Source: Styela clava (lineage: Eukaryota > Chordata > Ascidiacea > Stolidobranchia > Styelidae). Taken from it: a stretch of 64,000 nucleotides of DNA. The position numbers and the translations under genes were made by a program. Positions 51,401-63,423 of this stretch are shown here, one piece after another (positions within the stretch are counted from its first letter, which is position 1; each line of letters opens with the position of its first letter). The DNA lies in contig NC_135259.1 of NCBI RefSeq assembly GCF_964204865.1, positions 8,504,974 to 8,568,973 on the forward strand. Reading direction: 5' to 3'. The notes beneath the pieces were generated by a model. That model did not search any database. It had not been told where the DNA came from and saw only the letters and a program-made list of their open reading frames with translations.

Positions 51401-53074
51401 ATTTTGAAACCATAACTAACATGAGATGTTGGAAGCACTACGCTTGTTGTCGAGCGTCTGAAGCATTGAAAGAGTGGAACTCGTGTACGCAATGGTGGCT
51501 TGTTCGCCATTGTTATATCGCTGATTTTATTCCACAAAAAGATAAAATGTTACGGTAACTTGAAAGTACCAATATCTGTAACACTAGAAAATAAGTTAAT
51601 GTGGGCTGCGTGGTGGTATGCCGAAAATTCCAAACGACAACTAGTTTTTTGTCTGAATTTGACTTGGCCTTAAACTCAACACTGAAGGCTGAGAAACTTC
51701 TTATAAGTAACCTCGGCAATACTAAAATGTTTGCGTCCACTAGTTTTTCACTCAATTTGGTTATCTCGTAATCATCAAGATTTGCAGATTAGATGGTTTA
51801 GTTTTTGCACCAAATAAAAGAAAGTATTGACATGCTTGCTAGTTTCCAAATATAACAAAATATTCATGGCTAAGTCGTCAGTTTTTTTGAAAACATTTCT
51901 CGCAAGCATGAGTTACAGATCACAACGTATTGATAAAATTTATACTGATAAAATTACAAACTGACGCTATGGAGACTTCGCAAATTTATTTATGTCCTAC
52001 AGTCAGCGAGAATGTTTATATAATATGTACAATACAATTAGAAAATATTTGTACTGGCAAAATGTAATGAAACTCATTTAAATTTTTCAGCCTATTTTTC
52101 ACAATGACGATCAGTGCAATGTGGCATGGGTTGAAGCCAGGATTTTATATTTTGTTTTGGACAAGTTCTTTCGTAACTATTAGTGAAAGAATATGCGACA
52201 ATCTTCGAACCGGCCTCAGTGATGTTTGGAAAATGTCACTTGACTTGTGAGTGCTGGTCAACAAATTTTCATGCTATTTTACTTAACACATTCAGCAAAT
52301 TCTGAAAAGAGCACATGTTCCACTTTCATTTCATGTTATTACTTTTCTGTGCCTTGCCGATTACAGAGGTCAATTTCGTGTAGCTCACATAAACATAATC
52401 AGCACCAAAAGGCGTTCGAATTGTTACATTTATTGTTCGTTAATGCATAGCAACCAGTTATATATTTAATTTTTATGTCCAAATCATGTTTGCAACGTGT
52501 AAACCATCGCAAACTACAATTGTTCACAATATGATAGTTATTCATTTCGACATTGTGTTATCAAGCAGAGCTTTTTTTTTTGTTTGCACTTTTAGTAAAT
52601 ATTTGAACAAGCTCTCTAACGTCCCAAATGCACCTGTTCAATATTATTCCCATACTTCATAACCATAAATGAATGTATTCCTCATTTGTTATCGCCTTAC
52701 AGCGTGTTACATACCGTAATTCCTAGAGTTTATGGTACCAGGCAGGAATACTTCATGAAAAAATCATGCTCATTATATGTTTGATGTCCATAAAAAATCA
52801 AATTTTGTCACCTGGTATAATCGTTTTTGTCTATATTTCATCATAATTGAAAAACAAAATTATTTTCTTTTTCAGTTTTATGTTCATCTGCTTCCGATGG
52901 ATAGTCATACCGTTCGCGGGTCTTGGCTTGCTGTTGCAAGAGTTCGAGCCAATTTACGAAGTGTACAAATCCTGTTATTTCCTGCACATCATTTCTATTG
53001 TTATGATTCCATTAGTACTAACAATTTGTTCTCAATTTCAACCAAAACCCAACATCAAATCAAAAATAACATAA
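48492..53074 (+). CDS. mboat7: Lysophospholipid acyltransferase 7 (MBOAT7/LPIAT1)
   Basis: Exons: 48492-48706, about 49315-49503, 49791-49944, 50294-50495, 50947-51093, 51369-51554, 52091-52246 and 52876-53074. Together they encode about 480 residues, close to the 472 of human MBOAT7. All junctions from exon 2 onward are in phase with GT/AG sites. Matches to the family include GQFTGPYYTFKTYYEG (exons 3-4), WLGAECVCVVAGIGAYP and GQGPTAQ (exon 5), the catalytic Asn region EWNSCTQWWL (exon 6) and the catalytic His in AMWHGLKPGFY (exon 7). The protein is a multi-pass ER enzyme that adds a polyunsaturated acyl chain, preferentially arachidonate, to lysophosphatidylinositol. The exon 1/exon 2 junction is unresolved: the exon 1 donor is phase 2, but the candidate acceptors near 49315 or 49318 need phase 1. 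That implies a missed micro-exon or a one-base error. Confidence 0.92.
50714..50800. repeat. Small foldback repeat in mboat7 intron 4
   Basis: GTTCGTACCAAGATG (ending 50737) is mirrored by CATCTTGGTACGAAT (from 50778). Together with flanking bases it forms an imperfect inverted repeat with 23-24 bp arms. It is followed by a TA microsatellite (about 50814-50838). Confidence 0.85.
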
Positions 53075-53329
53075 AAATCGAGTAAACAACCAAATTAGAG
53101 AAATATCAGTTCAGGAAATACACTGGTGAAAGTAACTGAGACCTTTTTAAACAAGGTTATTTTTTTGAAAAAATCTTCATATTCTTTGCTGTGTGTCAGC
53201 CAAATGACTGTATTCGTATCTGTAGTTGTAATACTTCAATTCAATATAGACAATTTGCTACCCTACATTGTTGTAGGTAGGTATTACTCACTCACGACCT
53301 TCGCCTCCTAGAAGGTTCCAATTTATGAC

Positions 53330-53712
53330 TTTATCAACTAGCCGGTTACAATGAAGATAAACATAATTTTCTTGTCCTTCTTTCAAATCTTTGTTATTTA
53401 CTCATTAAGATTGCCATTGTTGCTCAATTGAATGGTCATTTTATCATCATATCTTTGTTGTTTAGTTATTGCAATACATTTTCCATATCTTTTATTATAT
53501 TTGATTATTGTTATTGTTGATCAATTAATTAAATGGTCCCTTTTCCCTATCTTTGTTAATTATTCATATTACTATTGTTGATCAATTATTAAATGGTCCC
53601 GTTTTCATATCTTTGTTATTTAATTCTTCATATTGCTATTGCTGATCAATTGAATGGTCTTTTCGTCATATCTTTGTTATTTAATAATTGATATTGCTAT
53701 TTTTGGTGAATT
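53330..53712 (+). repeat. Divergent ~60-bp tandem repeat downstream of mboat7
   Basis: About five or six degenerate units, each with TATCTTTGTTATTTA, a TATTGCTATTG-like block, TGATCAATT and AATGGTC. Spacing between the clearest units is about 57-63 bp. The repeat lies a few hundred bases past the stop codon, in the 3' untranslated region or just beyond it. Confidence 0.8.
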
Positions 53713-54513
53713 AAATTTTCCATTCGCTCTGAACTATCAGTGGGATCATACTAAATACCAAAGACACACTAATACCAAAGATTTAAATAGGACTGTTTAC
53801 TAATAGTATCGTGATGATAATTGTTTGCTTTGTATTGTAGACACGATTCCTCTGTTCAGAATTATAGAAATTTTCCTATTAAATAACCTTTTTGTTTTAG
53901 TCAGAAACTTTTCAACGCCAATCCGCTAAAATTTATAAGTATTGAAACTTTGTAATGCATGTTTGTAAAAATTCCAAATAATTATATAAAGCATTCTAGT
54001 GCAAGCAAGTTTGTTCGATCTTTATAAACCCTCTCAAAATAGGGAGAGAGGGACTTATTCTTAGCAACAGCAATAAAATTGTTTTGGTATGGAACTGATT
54101 GGTTTGGCATGAACAACATTGAGGGATTCCCAAGTAACTTCAATTTTATACACGTGTTTTTTTTTCAAAAAAAGAGGGGGGCATACGTTAAATGAAAAAA
54201 ATCTAAAGCGATTACAATAATGTGGTAAAAATCGCCGCGATGCTGATTTTCGATTCAAGAGCCAGTTTAATGGACATTCTCCCTGGGCATAGAGAAACCA
54301 TGTCTTTTTTTCGTCGTTATGATATTTCTGGTGCTTATTTGGAAGCGCTATCTAGATTTGGCCTATAACCCTCAACAAAACGATTATCAGGTCCAGTAGG
54401 AAATTTCGATGTCTAATCGCACCAGGCCATAAGAAGTCTAAAATTTCGGGTCCGACTCACAATTACAGATTATTAAACATGCCAAGCTCCCACTACTTAC
54501 ATAGACCTAGCAC
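53713..54513. other. Intergenic, no gene seen
   Basis: No coding region or bounded element recognised. Confidence 0.45.
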
Positions 54514-55190
54514 CAGGGATGGCCAATTCGAGTAACGCGATCTTCGAATATGTTTTTTTGTGTTCCTAAGAATACTGAATACTTTTTTTTATCGTAAAGA
54601 CAGACGCGCGGCAAAAAATTACAGCCGACATGAAATGAAATCAATTAGCGCTGACAGGAAGTGCTTATTTTGATTTGATTTTGATTTGAAATATGTTACA
54701 ATTATTATCGTATATTTCAACTTATCCGAGACGGTTTGTTCGAATTTGCCGGAATTAATTGTTTTCATCCCCAGTTTCGATGAGGAGCGAACATAACGAA
54801 AATTTTTTTGCATCCTTTGCAATTTACAGAGTATAAATGGCTCTTAAATATTATTTTTTAGTATATATCGCGGATTTTGCGTTATCCGGGCGTCGTTGAT
54901 GAAAATATAGTTCAGTTTAAATTGGCGGTATTAATTTATAAGCACAAATAAAAGCATAACAACCAACATATAAGATTTAAATCAGCGCCGACTCGGAAAA
55001 TAAAACCCATTTTCGGTCTTATTTAATTCTCCGTCTTTGGCTGATGGAAATTTGAGAATCGACTTCACTCATTTTGATGATGACGATGATCGCGTAATAA
55101 CATTCGTTTTTCTGATTTGACGAATGGTGGAGCGGAATAAATTTGAAGCCCATGCTAGCACAACAATTAATTTCTGCCGGTGGGCTAATC

Positions 55191-55572
55191 AGGGGTGTGC
55201 GACCATTAATACAGGAGGGCCAGATACAAATAACTTGGTGATACCGCGGGCCGCACCTTTTTTTACCTTAGGCTTCCCAGTTGTTGCATGCACAAAAAAA
55301 AATTCTTTCTGGTATTGATTTTATGACACTATTAGAGTTCTTGCAGAAATGATGAGTGAGGACGCAAGTATTTCTGAAGAAAATTGCTATGCAAATTTAT
55401 TGATAATAAATTGGATTCAGGTCTGAGCTTTGTAACGCAAATGAATTGCTCGCACGAATCAGATTAAACTCAATTGAAAACTCTTTTCGCGGGCCGCACA
55501 CCATTCAAACTTTGCGCTTCTCCGCGGGCCGCACAATTTTTTTTTTTTTTGGCCACCTGTTGCACACCCCTG
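55191..55572. mobile_element. hAT MITE nested, 382 bp
   Basis: Ends are CAGGGGTGTGCGACCATTAA and the inverted GTTGCACACCCCTG, with GCGGGCCGCAC motifs inside both halves. The flanks are GGGCTAAT and GGCTAAAT, similar but offset by one base, so the duplication is only approximate. Confidence 0.78.
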
Positions 55573-55776
55573 GGCTAAATAACACTCACGCTGACGATAA
55601 ACAGTCAGAATTTGTAACAAAATTTAACGGTGTCGAAAAGTGTGTGTGTTGTTGAGAACGTTGTTATATACCGGTATTCCTGTAGAATTTAAAAATTTCA
55701 GTGGGCGAACAGACGAATAGTTGCCATTTTTTTTGTACCTGCAAGCATACACCACAATTCATAGGTGTGAATACTG

Positions 55777-57302
55777 CAGTGGCGGCGCGTCAATAGGGCC
55801 AACCGGGGCAATGCCCCGGTTGTTTTTTCGGTATAATAAAAAATATTCGAAAAATACCTCAATATCGGTTGCACAGACTGTCTACACTAGCCATATTCTC
55901 CCGACATGGTTCATTTTTCGCTCGCAAAGCCTTCGCCGAACGTCGACGGGGCGACGCCGATTTTGCCCCGGTTGCTCATTGTATATCGTATTCTCTCTTT
56001 TATCTTCCACTCGCCGCGTTTGTGTCGTTTGTTTTCTGTTTCTTTTACTAAATCATCGGGGCTAGCCCCGAAATTATGACGACACAATGCCTACGTTTCT
56101 TACAACAACGTGTTGACATATTCACACATTCCTTCTCGTTCGTTGGTTGCTTGAAGAGTTGATAGTTTCCTCGCCTTCGTTTTTGTCGCTTGTTTCGCTA
56201 TTTGAATCAGTTAGAGACCTTCAGTCCATTTGCTTTCGATTTTCCACATTCCTTTTGAGCTCCTCACTTCTTTCCGGCTTCGCATTTCTTAGCCTTAGAC
56301 CTCATAATGAATAAGGTTGATGCACTACTTCGCACTCCGTTTTCGCAGCTGCCGCTGGAACAAAAATTAGAGGTACAACGTCTTGGGCCTTATCAACAAA
56401 AAATTGTTCACTGGAACAATCCCATGACGGAGGAAAGCATCGGCGTACATTCTGCGCAGAAACTTGGTATAAAAAACACGAATGGTTGTGTTACAGCGAG
56501 GACAAAAATGCACTTTTTTGTTTTTATTGCCTACTTTTTGCTACCGCCCGTGCCCAATCAAACTTTTTTGAACATCACATCAACTTGCGCGCTCTATGGG
56601 TTCCTCATAGATAACACTCTAGTAACTACCTTTGCGGCGTCTGCAAAATTTCTGGACATCATTTTGACGACGCCTATTTCTTCCGCCGACGCAGAGCGAA
56701 CATTCAGCACACTGAAGCGTCTTAAAACGTATCTCAGAAACACAATGAAGCAAGATAGATTAAATTCCTTGGCTGTTTTATCCATTCACAGAGACGTTAT
56801 TTCTGGGATGCATGACTTTAATCAGCGCGTTATTGAGCATTTTGCTTCCAAGAAACCGCGGCGTGTTGCATATACGTTCAAGCAGTAGAAGTCTAGCAGC
56901 ATATATATCTATGAGTGAGCGACGCATGTCCTTATCTTTGCATTAACTTTCCTTTCTTCATAGTAACGTTTTAAACCTTATTTTAGGTTTTGTCTGCTTT
57001 CCCGAAGTTTCTGTTAATATGTCATTGTATTTATCTGGGTAAATATTGCCTTTCCTTTTGAAAGAGGTTTCAAAATAAACTATGTCTATATTTATTAATC
57101 CCTTGACTTGGACCGGTTTTAAAGACACTTTCTTATCGTTAAAAATTGTCGCTTTTGCCGATTGGTTGTTACCGATGGAATGGTTTTTATACTCATAAAA
57201 TAATGGGAGAACTTACAGCGCTCATCCTGCCCCCGTAGGTGGGGGTGACTTGGTCCCGCAGTAGCTTGCCCCGGTTGTCAAAATGACCACGCGCCGCCAC
57301 TG
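55777..57302 (+). mobile_element. hAT element with internally deleted transposase
   Basis: Ends are CAGTGGCGGCGCGTCAATAG and the inverted ACGCGCCGCCACTG, with GGGGCAATGCCCCGG next to the left end. It is flanked by a perfect 8-bp duplication GAATACTG (55769-55776 and 57303-57310). It carries a plus-strand transposase gene reduced to its two ends (56307-56888). At 1.5 kb it is an internal-deletion derivative of a larger autonomous element. Confidence 0.93.
56307..56888 (+). pseudogene. hAT transposase (ZMYM1-like), deleted and frameshifted
   Basis: The N-terminal part (RTPFSQLPLEQKLEVQRLG) matches the start of ZMYM1-type hAT transposases. Just after it, a different frame (about 56461-56545) reads WYKKHEWLCYSEDKNALFCF, the zinc-finger region, so there is a frameshift near 56455. 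The central catalytic portion is missing. The C-terminus has the hAT dimerisation signature: ISSADAERTFSTLKRLKTYL followed by RLNSLAVLSIHRD. The frame then stays open to a stop at 56886-56888. The protein cannot be a working transposase, although the C-terminal dimerisation domain is intact and uninterrupted. Confidence 0.85.
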
Positions 57303-57531
57303 GAATACTGTATATTTATTATGTGTATTTTTTAAGAAGCAGTAATTCTAATATTATTACACATTCCATTTGTATTTATAGCTACGATGATATTATATAT
57401 TAACTTTATTTCCACGGATTTCAGAAAAGTGAATAAAATATGTGGAGATATTAGAATGTATTCGAAAATGTTTTTTAAAATGTGTTCGAAATAGTCAAGT
57501 ATTCGGTTATGGCCATCCCTGCCCAACACCC

Positions 57532-58066
57532 GGCAAAATCTTCGAACTACAAAAAAGTGAGGAAATGTCTAACATTTTTTTTGGTAAGGACCCTCTGAGT
57601 CACGAAACGATCGACGTGAACCCCCGTAATGAGGCATCGAACAAAGTTGTGATATATATAATGACTAACAATTTGTTGCAACAACAATTTATTGACCCGG
57701 TGTAACTAAATTAAATCTTCGAGTTGATATATATTATTGTTCTTGTCGTCTGCCCAACTATTGAATTCCTAAAATCTTCCCCAAGTTTCAACAAGCATAA
57801 TCACATTCTCCAATGCTCGCAGCACGCTGTCTAACAGACTTCAGTTTGCCTGCAAAGCCGTGAATTTCACATTGTTGCGTCACGATCGCAACAATGCAAG
57901 ATCAGAAAAAAATCTACGTTTCAATTGGCACGCATTTTCCTCTGATAGTAATAGAGGATATTAAAAACAGCAGCACACAAAAACTCGACTGCCTTCCAAG
58001 TATCCCTGGAAATATTCTTGTGTACGTACCCCTGGGGGTTCGCGAACCCCAGGTTGAGAACCCCTG
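57532..58066 (-). mobile_element. SPIN-like hAT fragment, right end
   Basis: It ends GGTTGAGAACCCCTG at 58066, after GGGGGTTCGCGAACCCC. It is an inverted relative of the element at 5600-5870 and also shares sequence around 57868-57887. The left boundary is not clear; similarity to the other copy extends to about 57840 at least. Confidence 0.6.
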
Positions 58067-59188
58067 GTCTAAAGCAATCAAAATATATACCGTTATTTAC
58101 AAATTGCAAAGATGGCGGGATCGTGATTTCTTGGAAATGGTGATGGGTATGATATTTCAATCGATTATATACCAAAAAACTTAGTCCTATTTGATCCTGT
58201 ATACTTATCCCAGTCGAGAAAACGGTGCGATTTCAATATTGCATTCATAATACAATGCATATTCATATATATATCATTTTGGTATTCTGCCGATATTAGA
58301 ATTTTGCAGATTTCAAATTCAATCGGTTACATTCGTGGGATGTATATCTATACTACCAAAATAAAGTCTTGAATTCACACCGCAGCAAAAAATTGGAAAT
58401 CATTTTTGAAAAATAATTCGAAGTTATGGCTGTATAGTTTCGGTATTAGTCCTTCTGAATCTTGTATTCTACAGAGGCAGAATATTCATATCAAATTTTT
58501 TTGGCTGTCTAATTTAGAATGCCTCCATGGGGGTAACATAATAAAGCTGACGGAATTATTGCACATCAGGAAGGATTAATCTGCTAGTAAATCCGTAAGC
58601 ACAGATGTAACTTCCATGACCGTATTTTCCGATGTGTCTGTTGAGTGGATTAGGTCATTTGCAAAAGTCACATTATGATCTAGTACATCTAGCCCTACAA
58701 TGCATTTAGATACTGGTAATATTTAAAAATAAAAGCAACAGGTCTCCATCGTCATATAGTGGAAATCGACGGATCCATTATAAATCGTCTTGTTTCGATG
58801 GCTCAATGATCTCAAGTGATATGATCTGTCAAATCATGCCGGCTCTAAAATAATCGACCCCCAACCTGTATTCAAAAGAAACCAGATCAACAATTTTGTT
58901 CAATTTTCATGTATTTAGACCAGAAAATAGCAAAATTAAGAAACACTAATAAACAGCAGCAGAGTAAGAAGAAATTTGACAACTTTTCGCTGAATTCCAT
59001 GTCACCAGTCACCATCCTCAACTCCAATATTGACCCGATCCCCAGGTTAACAGAAAATGATGTTTTTACCACTACTACCAGGTTACCATTATGTCAAAAT
59101 AACGTTATGCACTTGTATTCTTTTTTCTCATTTGGCCTGATTATTATATCTGCAATCTGGAGTTGCACAACAATGGCTCCTAAAAACC
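58067..59188. other. Intergenic, no gene seen
   Basis: Lies downstream of the minus-strand 5'-nucleotidase gene and probably includes its 3' untranslated region. A plus-strand open frame at 58909-59220 overlaps the end of that gene antisense and is not supported. Confidence 0.4.
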
Positions 59189-60124
59189 TCATGCTGCAAC
59201 TTGCTCTCCAACTTCTATAATTGTATCAAGTATTGCATTCGCCACATCCATAGTTTGGTCATCTACCAGTACTATATCCCAAGCATCCATGAACTGTTCC
59301 AGTAATTCATCAAACTTGGCATTCAAAAAGCCAATCTTCAAACAAACATTCATTTTGGGGACACCGTTTGCCATGGTCAGATCTCCCAGCATATCCCCCA
59401 TCATAATAATATTGTGTCTGTGTTTTACATTTTCGAAATAATCATTATCTTCCAATGCTGATTCGTTCTTATTGAAAGTATGGATTAAATCACCTTTGAA
59501 CCCAATTAAAGTCCCAGTTTCATCAAATTCCATAAAATTTGACACTATTTTGATATTTGGATGAAAGTTTGATTTCTGTCGGATGACTTCTTCCAATACA
59601 TCTCCCACACCTGCTGAGAATATAAGAAGTGGGACATTGTGTTTATGTAAAGTATCAATCATATGTTCAGAACCATCACGCAGCATAGCTTCAGATTTAG
59701 AAACGTTATCTTGCAAATGACTTTTTTTAATTTCAGAGGAACTGATAAGTTTATGAGCCTTTGTCCACCACTCAATCATATGAGGAATTTTTTCTTCTTG
59801 TGTTAAATTAGGATCAATTTCAATTGCATGATATTTTTCTTTCAAATTGGTGAGCTGTGTTTTGACATCATTTGGTATTAATGAATTCATTTCCAATATT
59901 GTATGACTAGACGGACATCTTTTGTTTAAATGTTTGTATTTGCTAATTGTCATATCAAAGTCACTGATGACTTGTAAACAAGAGGTACCATCACTAACAA
60001 GTCTTTGTATTTTTTCCATAACAGCATCTCTATGCTTTATATGAACATGGCTACCAGTGAATAATTTATCAAGTGTCTTCCTACTATTAGAGGTCATGGT
60101 TATTATCAAACTGTTTTTAAACAA
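59189..60124 (-). CDS. nt5c3: Cytosolic 5'-nucleotidase III
   Basis: A single uninterrupted frame of 311 codons, full length for NT5C3A/B. HAD-superfamily motifs appear in order: DFDMTISKY (residues 55-63, nucleophile and acid/base Asp), IFSAG (168-172, motif II), GFKGDLIHTFNKNE (208-221), and MGDMLGDLTMANG (242-254, motif III/IV acidic pair binding magnesium). The enzyme dephosphorylates pyrimidine 5'-monophosphates, and the NT5C3B type also acts on 7-methyl-GMP. I cannot tell A from B. The first Met (60124) or Met 10 could be the start; the family N-terminus is variable. No intron is needed. Next upstream gene on the same strand is MOCS3, 755 bp away. Confidence 0.95.
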   Translation of the reverse strand: MFKNSLIITMTSNSRKTLDKLFTGSHVHIKHRDAVMEKIQRLVSDGTSCLQVISDFDMTISKYKHLNKRCPSSHTILEMNSLIPNDVKTQLTNLKEKYHAIEIDPNLTQEEKIPHMIEWWTKAHKLISSSEIKKSHLQDNVSKSEAMLRDGSEHMIDTLHKHNVPLLIFSAGVGDVLEEVIRQKSNFHPNIKIVSNFMEFDETGTLIGFKGDLIHTFNKNESALEDNDYFENVKHRHNIIMMGDMLGDLTMANGVPKMNVCLKIGFLNAKFDELLEQFMDAWDIVLVDDQTMDVANAILDTIIEVGEQVAA

Positions 60125-60879
60125 ATTCTGTAAAAAAGAAGTATGATTGTGTATACTAAAATTATCATTTTGAACCCCAAATCCACCTGTTGCAAAATAT
60201 AAGTGCTATTATATCCTAGTGAAAATTGATAGAGTTGAAGCATATAATGTTTAATAGCAAAAATGTAGCGGGCAAAGTGGTTAAAATAGCATCAATAATT
60301 TTCTTCATAGGATACAATGAGAGATGGTCGAAATCAAATAATTTTTTTCTATTCAAAATACACTCTAAAAAAGTATGTTTAAGAGTTGCTTATCAATAAG
60401 ATTGATGCGAATAACATGCATGATATCACCAAGTATCCAAATTAATAAGCAGAGATTTATATATATAACTCCACTGCATGAGACAATCCATAGAAAATCG
60501 ATTAAAATAATTGTCGTCAATGTAGTATTGAATAAATAATAACCGCGTCAACAGATTGGATAATCAAAAAGCAATGGTACTCTTGTATTATTGATAATCC
60601 ACAGATGGTGTATGATACCCAGGATGTAATGCAAAAAAATCAATATTCAGCGAAGTCGAGGGATACAATTCTCTCTACCTACAGAAAGATTATTCATGTT
60701 CAATATTACTCGGTACTGATGGTCATATCTTGAGTTGCTATGCAATAGTTCAATAAAATTTGAAGCACACAGCTCAGCAGAATTTAAATGCCAAATATGA
60801 TATCCTATGGTATAAATACAGCTTCACCAAAATGCAATGTAACATAATGTATATTCAATAAGTCATTTAAAATCGTTAT
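60125..60879. other. Spacer between nt5c3 and mocs3
   Basis: 755 bp, AT-rich, no coding region. It must hold the 3' untranslated region of mocs3 and the promoter or 5' untranslated region of nt5c3. Confidence 0.5.
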
Positions 60880-62196
60880 TCAATATTGGGCCATTGATTT
60901 GTCAATTTGATTTGCCCATGCCATTAATCCACCTTTTAAATCTTTGAATATTACAGGTGAATCACATTTTAAACATTTCTGCAAAATTTTTACGGCTTTT
61001 TGTGAATCATTACCCATTCTACAAACAACAAATACAGGCAATTTGGGCAAATCCGAATCGGTATCACCAGTTTTTGTGCCATTATCAACACTGTACTCAG
61101 TTATAAGGTTACATAGTTTATCTATTTCAGGAAACGTACGTGAATTACCAGATTTCACCATACATGCATCTAAGGTCTTTAATTTATCAATAGGTATATT
61201 AATGCTTTCAGGTAGAGAACATATACCCAATTCCACAGGATTGCGTACATCAATTAGAATATGCTTCTTTGACTTTTTAGTCAACTCGTAATATTGTTTT
61301 ACTGTGATTCGTTCATCAGGATTCAATATGTGGAGCATTTTGCACTTGTCATTTGCACCCATACCACAAAATTCTGTATAATCAGGCAAGTTATCTAATT
61401 TAATAGATCGATTATCACCACAACACACACATGATGGCTGTCTTCCCCTCAGTTTCACAGTTCTACAATTACCTTCAAGTCCATTGAAAACAAATAAATT
61501 TCTGTGATAAGATGGCTGAATGCCAACAATGATCTTCAATGTTTCAAGAGCTTGCATACATCCTATGATACCAGGTACAACACCAATAACACCTCCATCA
61601 GAACAGTTCGTTACCGATTCTGGTGGCGGAGGAATCGGATGTAAGCATCGATAACATGGGCCTGTTGTGCCATTATCATCTGTATAGTTATATACAGTCA
61701 ATTGTCCTTCCCATCTTAAAGCACCTCCAGACACTAATGGTTTATTAGTAAGGACACATGTATCACTAATAAGATATCGCGATGTTATATTATCAGTGGC
61801 ATCAATAACAACATCATAATCTTTGAAAATATCTAATGCATTATTTCGATCAAGTTGTGCAATTATAGGTACAATTTTACATTTGGAGTTAAGTTCATTC
61901 AGAGCAAATGCCGCTGATTCAGCTTTTGACCACCTATCTGCAGCTCTTTTTTCAGTATGTAAAATTTGTCTATGGAGATTACTAACTTCAACTTCATCGT
62001 AATCCACAATTCCAATAGTTCCGACACCAGCTGATGCTAAATATTGTGCTGCTGGACAACCCAGTCCACCTGCTCCAACAATGAGCACTTTAGCATTGTT
62101 CAATTTGATTTGACCTTCGACTCCAATTTCAGGCAAAATAAGTTGGCGACTGTATCTTGCCACGCTGTCATTGTCAAGCTTCTGTTCATGTTGCAT
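60880..62196 (-). CDS. mocs3: Adenylyltransferase and sulfurtransferase MOCS3 (Uba4)
   Basis: One uninterrupted 438-codon frame, close to the family length. The N-terminal E1-like ThiF/MoeB domain (about 10-265) has RYSRQLILPEIG (14-25), the nucleotide loop GAGGLG (41-46), the two zinc-binding pairs CYRC (181-184) and CVCC (256-259), and the conserved Cys198 in TNCSDGG. The C-terminal rhodanese domain (about 295-438) has ILIDVRNPVELG (313-324) and the persulfide-bearing Cys392 in CRMGND. It adenylates and then thiocarboxylates URM1 and the small molybdopterin synthase subunit MOCS2A, supplying sulfur for tRNA wobble-uridine thiolation and molybdenum cofactor synthesis, in the cytosol. All key residues are present, so it should be active. 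Confidence 0.97.
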   Translation of the reverse strand: MQHEQKLDNDSVARYSRQLILPEIGVEGQIKLNNAKVLIVGAGGLGCPAAQYLASAGVGTIGIVDYDEVEVSNLHRQILHTEKRAADRWSKAESAAFALNELNSKCKIVPIIAQLDRNNALDIFKDYDVVIDATDNITSRYLISDTCVLTNKPLVSGGALRWEGQLTVYNYTDDNGTTGPCYRCLHPIPPPPESVTNCSDGGVIGVVPGIIGCMQALETLKIIVGIQPSYHRNLFVFNGLEGNCRTVKLRGRQPSCVCCGDNRSIKLDNLPDYTEFCGMGANDKCKMLHILNPDERITVKQYYELTKKSKKHILIDVRNPVELGICSLPESINIPIDKLKTLDACMVKSGNSRTFPEIDKLCNLITEYSVDNGTKTGDTDSDLPKLPVFVVCRMGNDSQKAVKILQKCLKCDSPVIFKDLKGGLMAWANQIDKSMAQY

Positions 62197-63423
62197 GATA
62201 TGGTATAGGCCTATTGAATAAACTAATAGAAATCAAATAAACCTAATCTAAAAGCAAAATACACACAATTCATAAATTCTCTCAGATATATCACTTGAAA
62301 CATTTGACAACAGTGAAAGGTAGAATATAAAATTTTGATTTTTAAATGCCAGTACTTTTATTTCCCAATCTAAAATCAGTCAATAAGAACATTCCTTAAA
62401 AAAGAAGGTACAATACATTCCATTTATAACATAACCAACCCTTGCTGATTGGATTATTTCTGAATAGGTTTGGAATTTTGCAAGCTTCATAATCTTATGT
62501 AATTCACCCTAAAGATCTTTGAGTAAAAAATTAGTTAAAAAATAGGTTACCATATTCCTTGACTGATATTGAAAAATTAGACATGATGAAATTAAAAATC
62601 AAATACTAAACAATTATTGTGCAACAAAATTCAACTTTAGAAACATATACCAATTTATCCATATTATATTTCAGGTACAGGCAACCATGCAAAAAAGGTA
62701 ATAAGGCATTTTACTAAAAAATAGGTATTATAATTTTATATAGGTGCTTTAATTAAGTAATATTTATTCAATTAAAAAACATTTACTTTATGTATTTATC
62801 ATTGCGTGTCTTGTTTTAGAGCACATTGAAGTCATCTAACAATACAATATTGAAGTGAATTACAATACAGAATACTACAATATCTAAACTATTTGAATAA
62901 ACTGGTAAACAAGAAATTCTACACAACAAAATACAGAAAGATAAGTACATTAATCACAACTAGGCATAAGATAGTTCAGTCTTTGATTTCATGTGCCAAA
63001 CAATGAACCTGGTAATCAACATGAAAATATTATTGAGACAAAAAATTCATACATTTTTTATATAGCTATAAACTAGATATAATATGCCTCCATTATGCTA
63101 CTGCTGAGACAGAGTATTTGAATTCAAAAACATCTGAGTACAGTAAAAAAGATCGCTTAAAATAGTCTAGGTATGTAATAGGCAATACACATTCAAACAA
63201 TACTAACTCGATAAGTTCTATAATTAGAAGTTTCCAAAAAATGTAATTGAGATAATTTAGCAATTATTCGTTTAGGTGTGCAAATGGGTTACCCAAATAA
63301 TTCTTAATATTGATATACAATCTTGGCTTACAGTAATATAACAAAATATAAAGTGAATGCTTGTAGGTCCAATAGGCAAATATTAATCCATAACATAGCC
63401 TACTATTAATATAAAGAGGTAAA
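62197..63423. other. Spacer between mocs3 and EMRE gene
   Basis: AT-rich, without a supportable gene. It contains the mocs3 5' flank and the 3' flank of the EMRE gene. Confidence 0.5.

Larger units (their letters stand above)
54514..57521. mobile_element. hAT element, outer layer of the 54-57 kb nest
   Basis: Ends are CAGGGATGGCCAATTCG and the inverted GGTTATGGCCATCCCTG. The target duplication is CCTAGCAC (54506-54513) against CCCAACAC (57522-57529), 6/8, so this is the oldest layer here. Two other hAT elements (55191-55572 and 55777-57302) lie inside it. Confidence 0.8.

Noticed and set aside
58909..59220. 103-codon plus-strand frame at the end of nt5c3
   Set aside because: Overlaps the 5'-nucleotidase gene antisense and has no recognisable feature.
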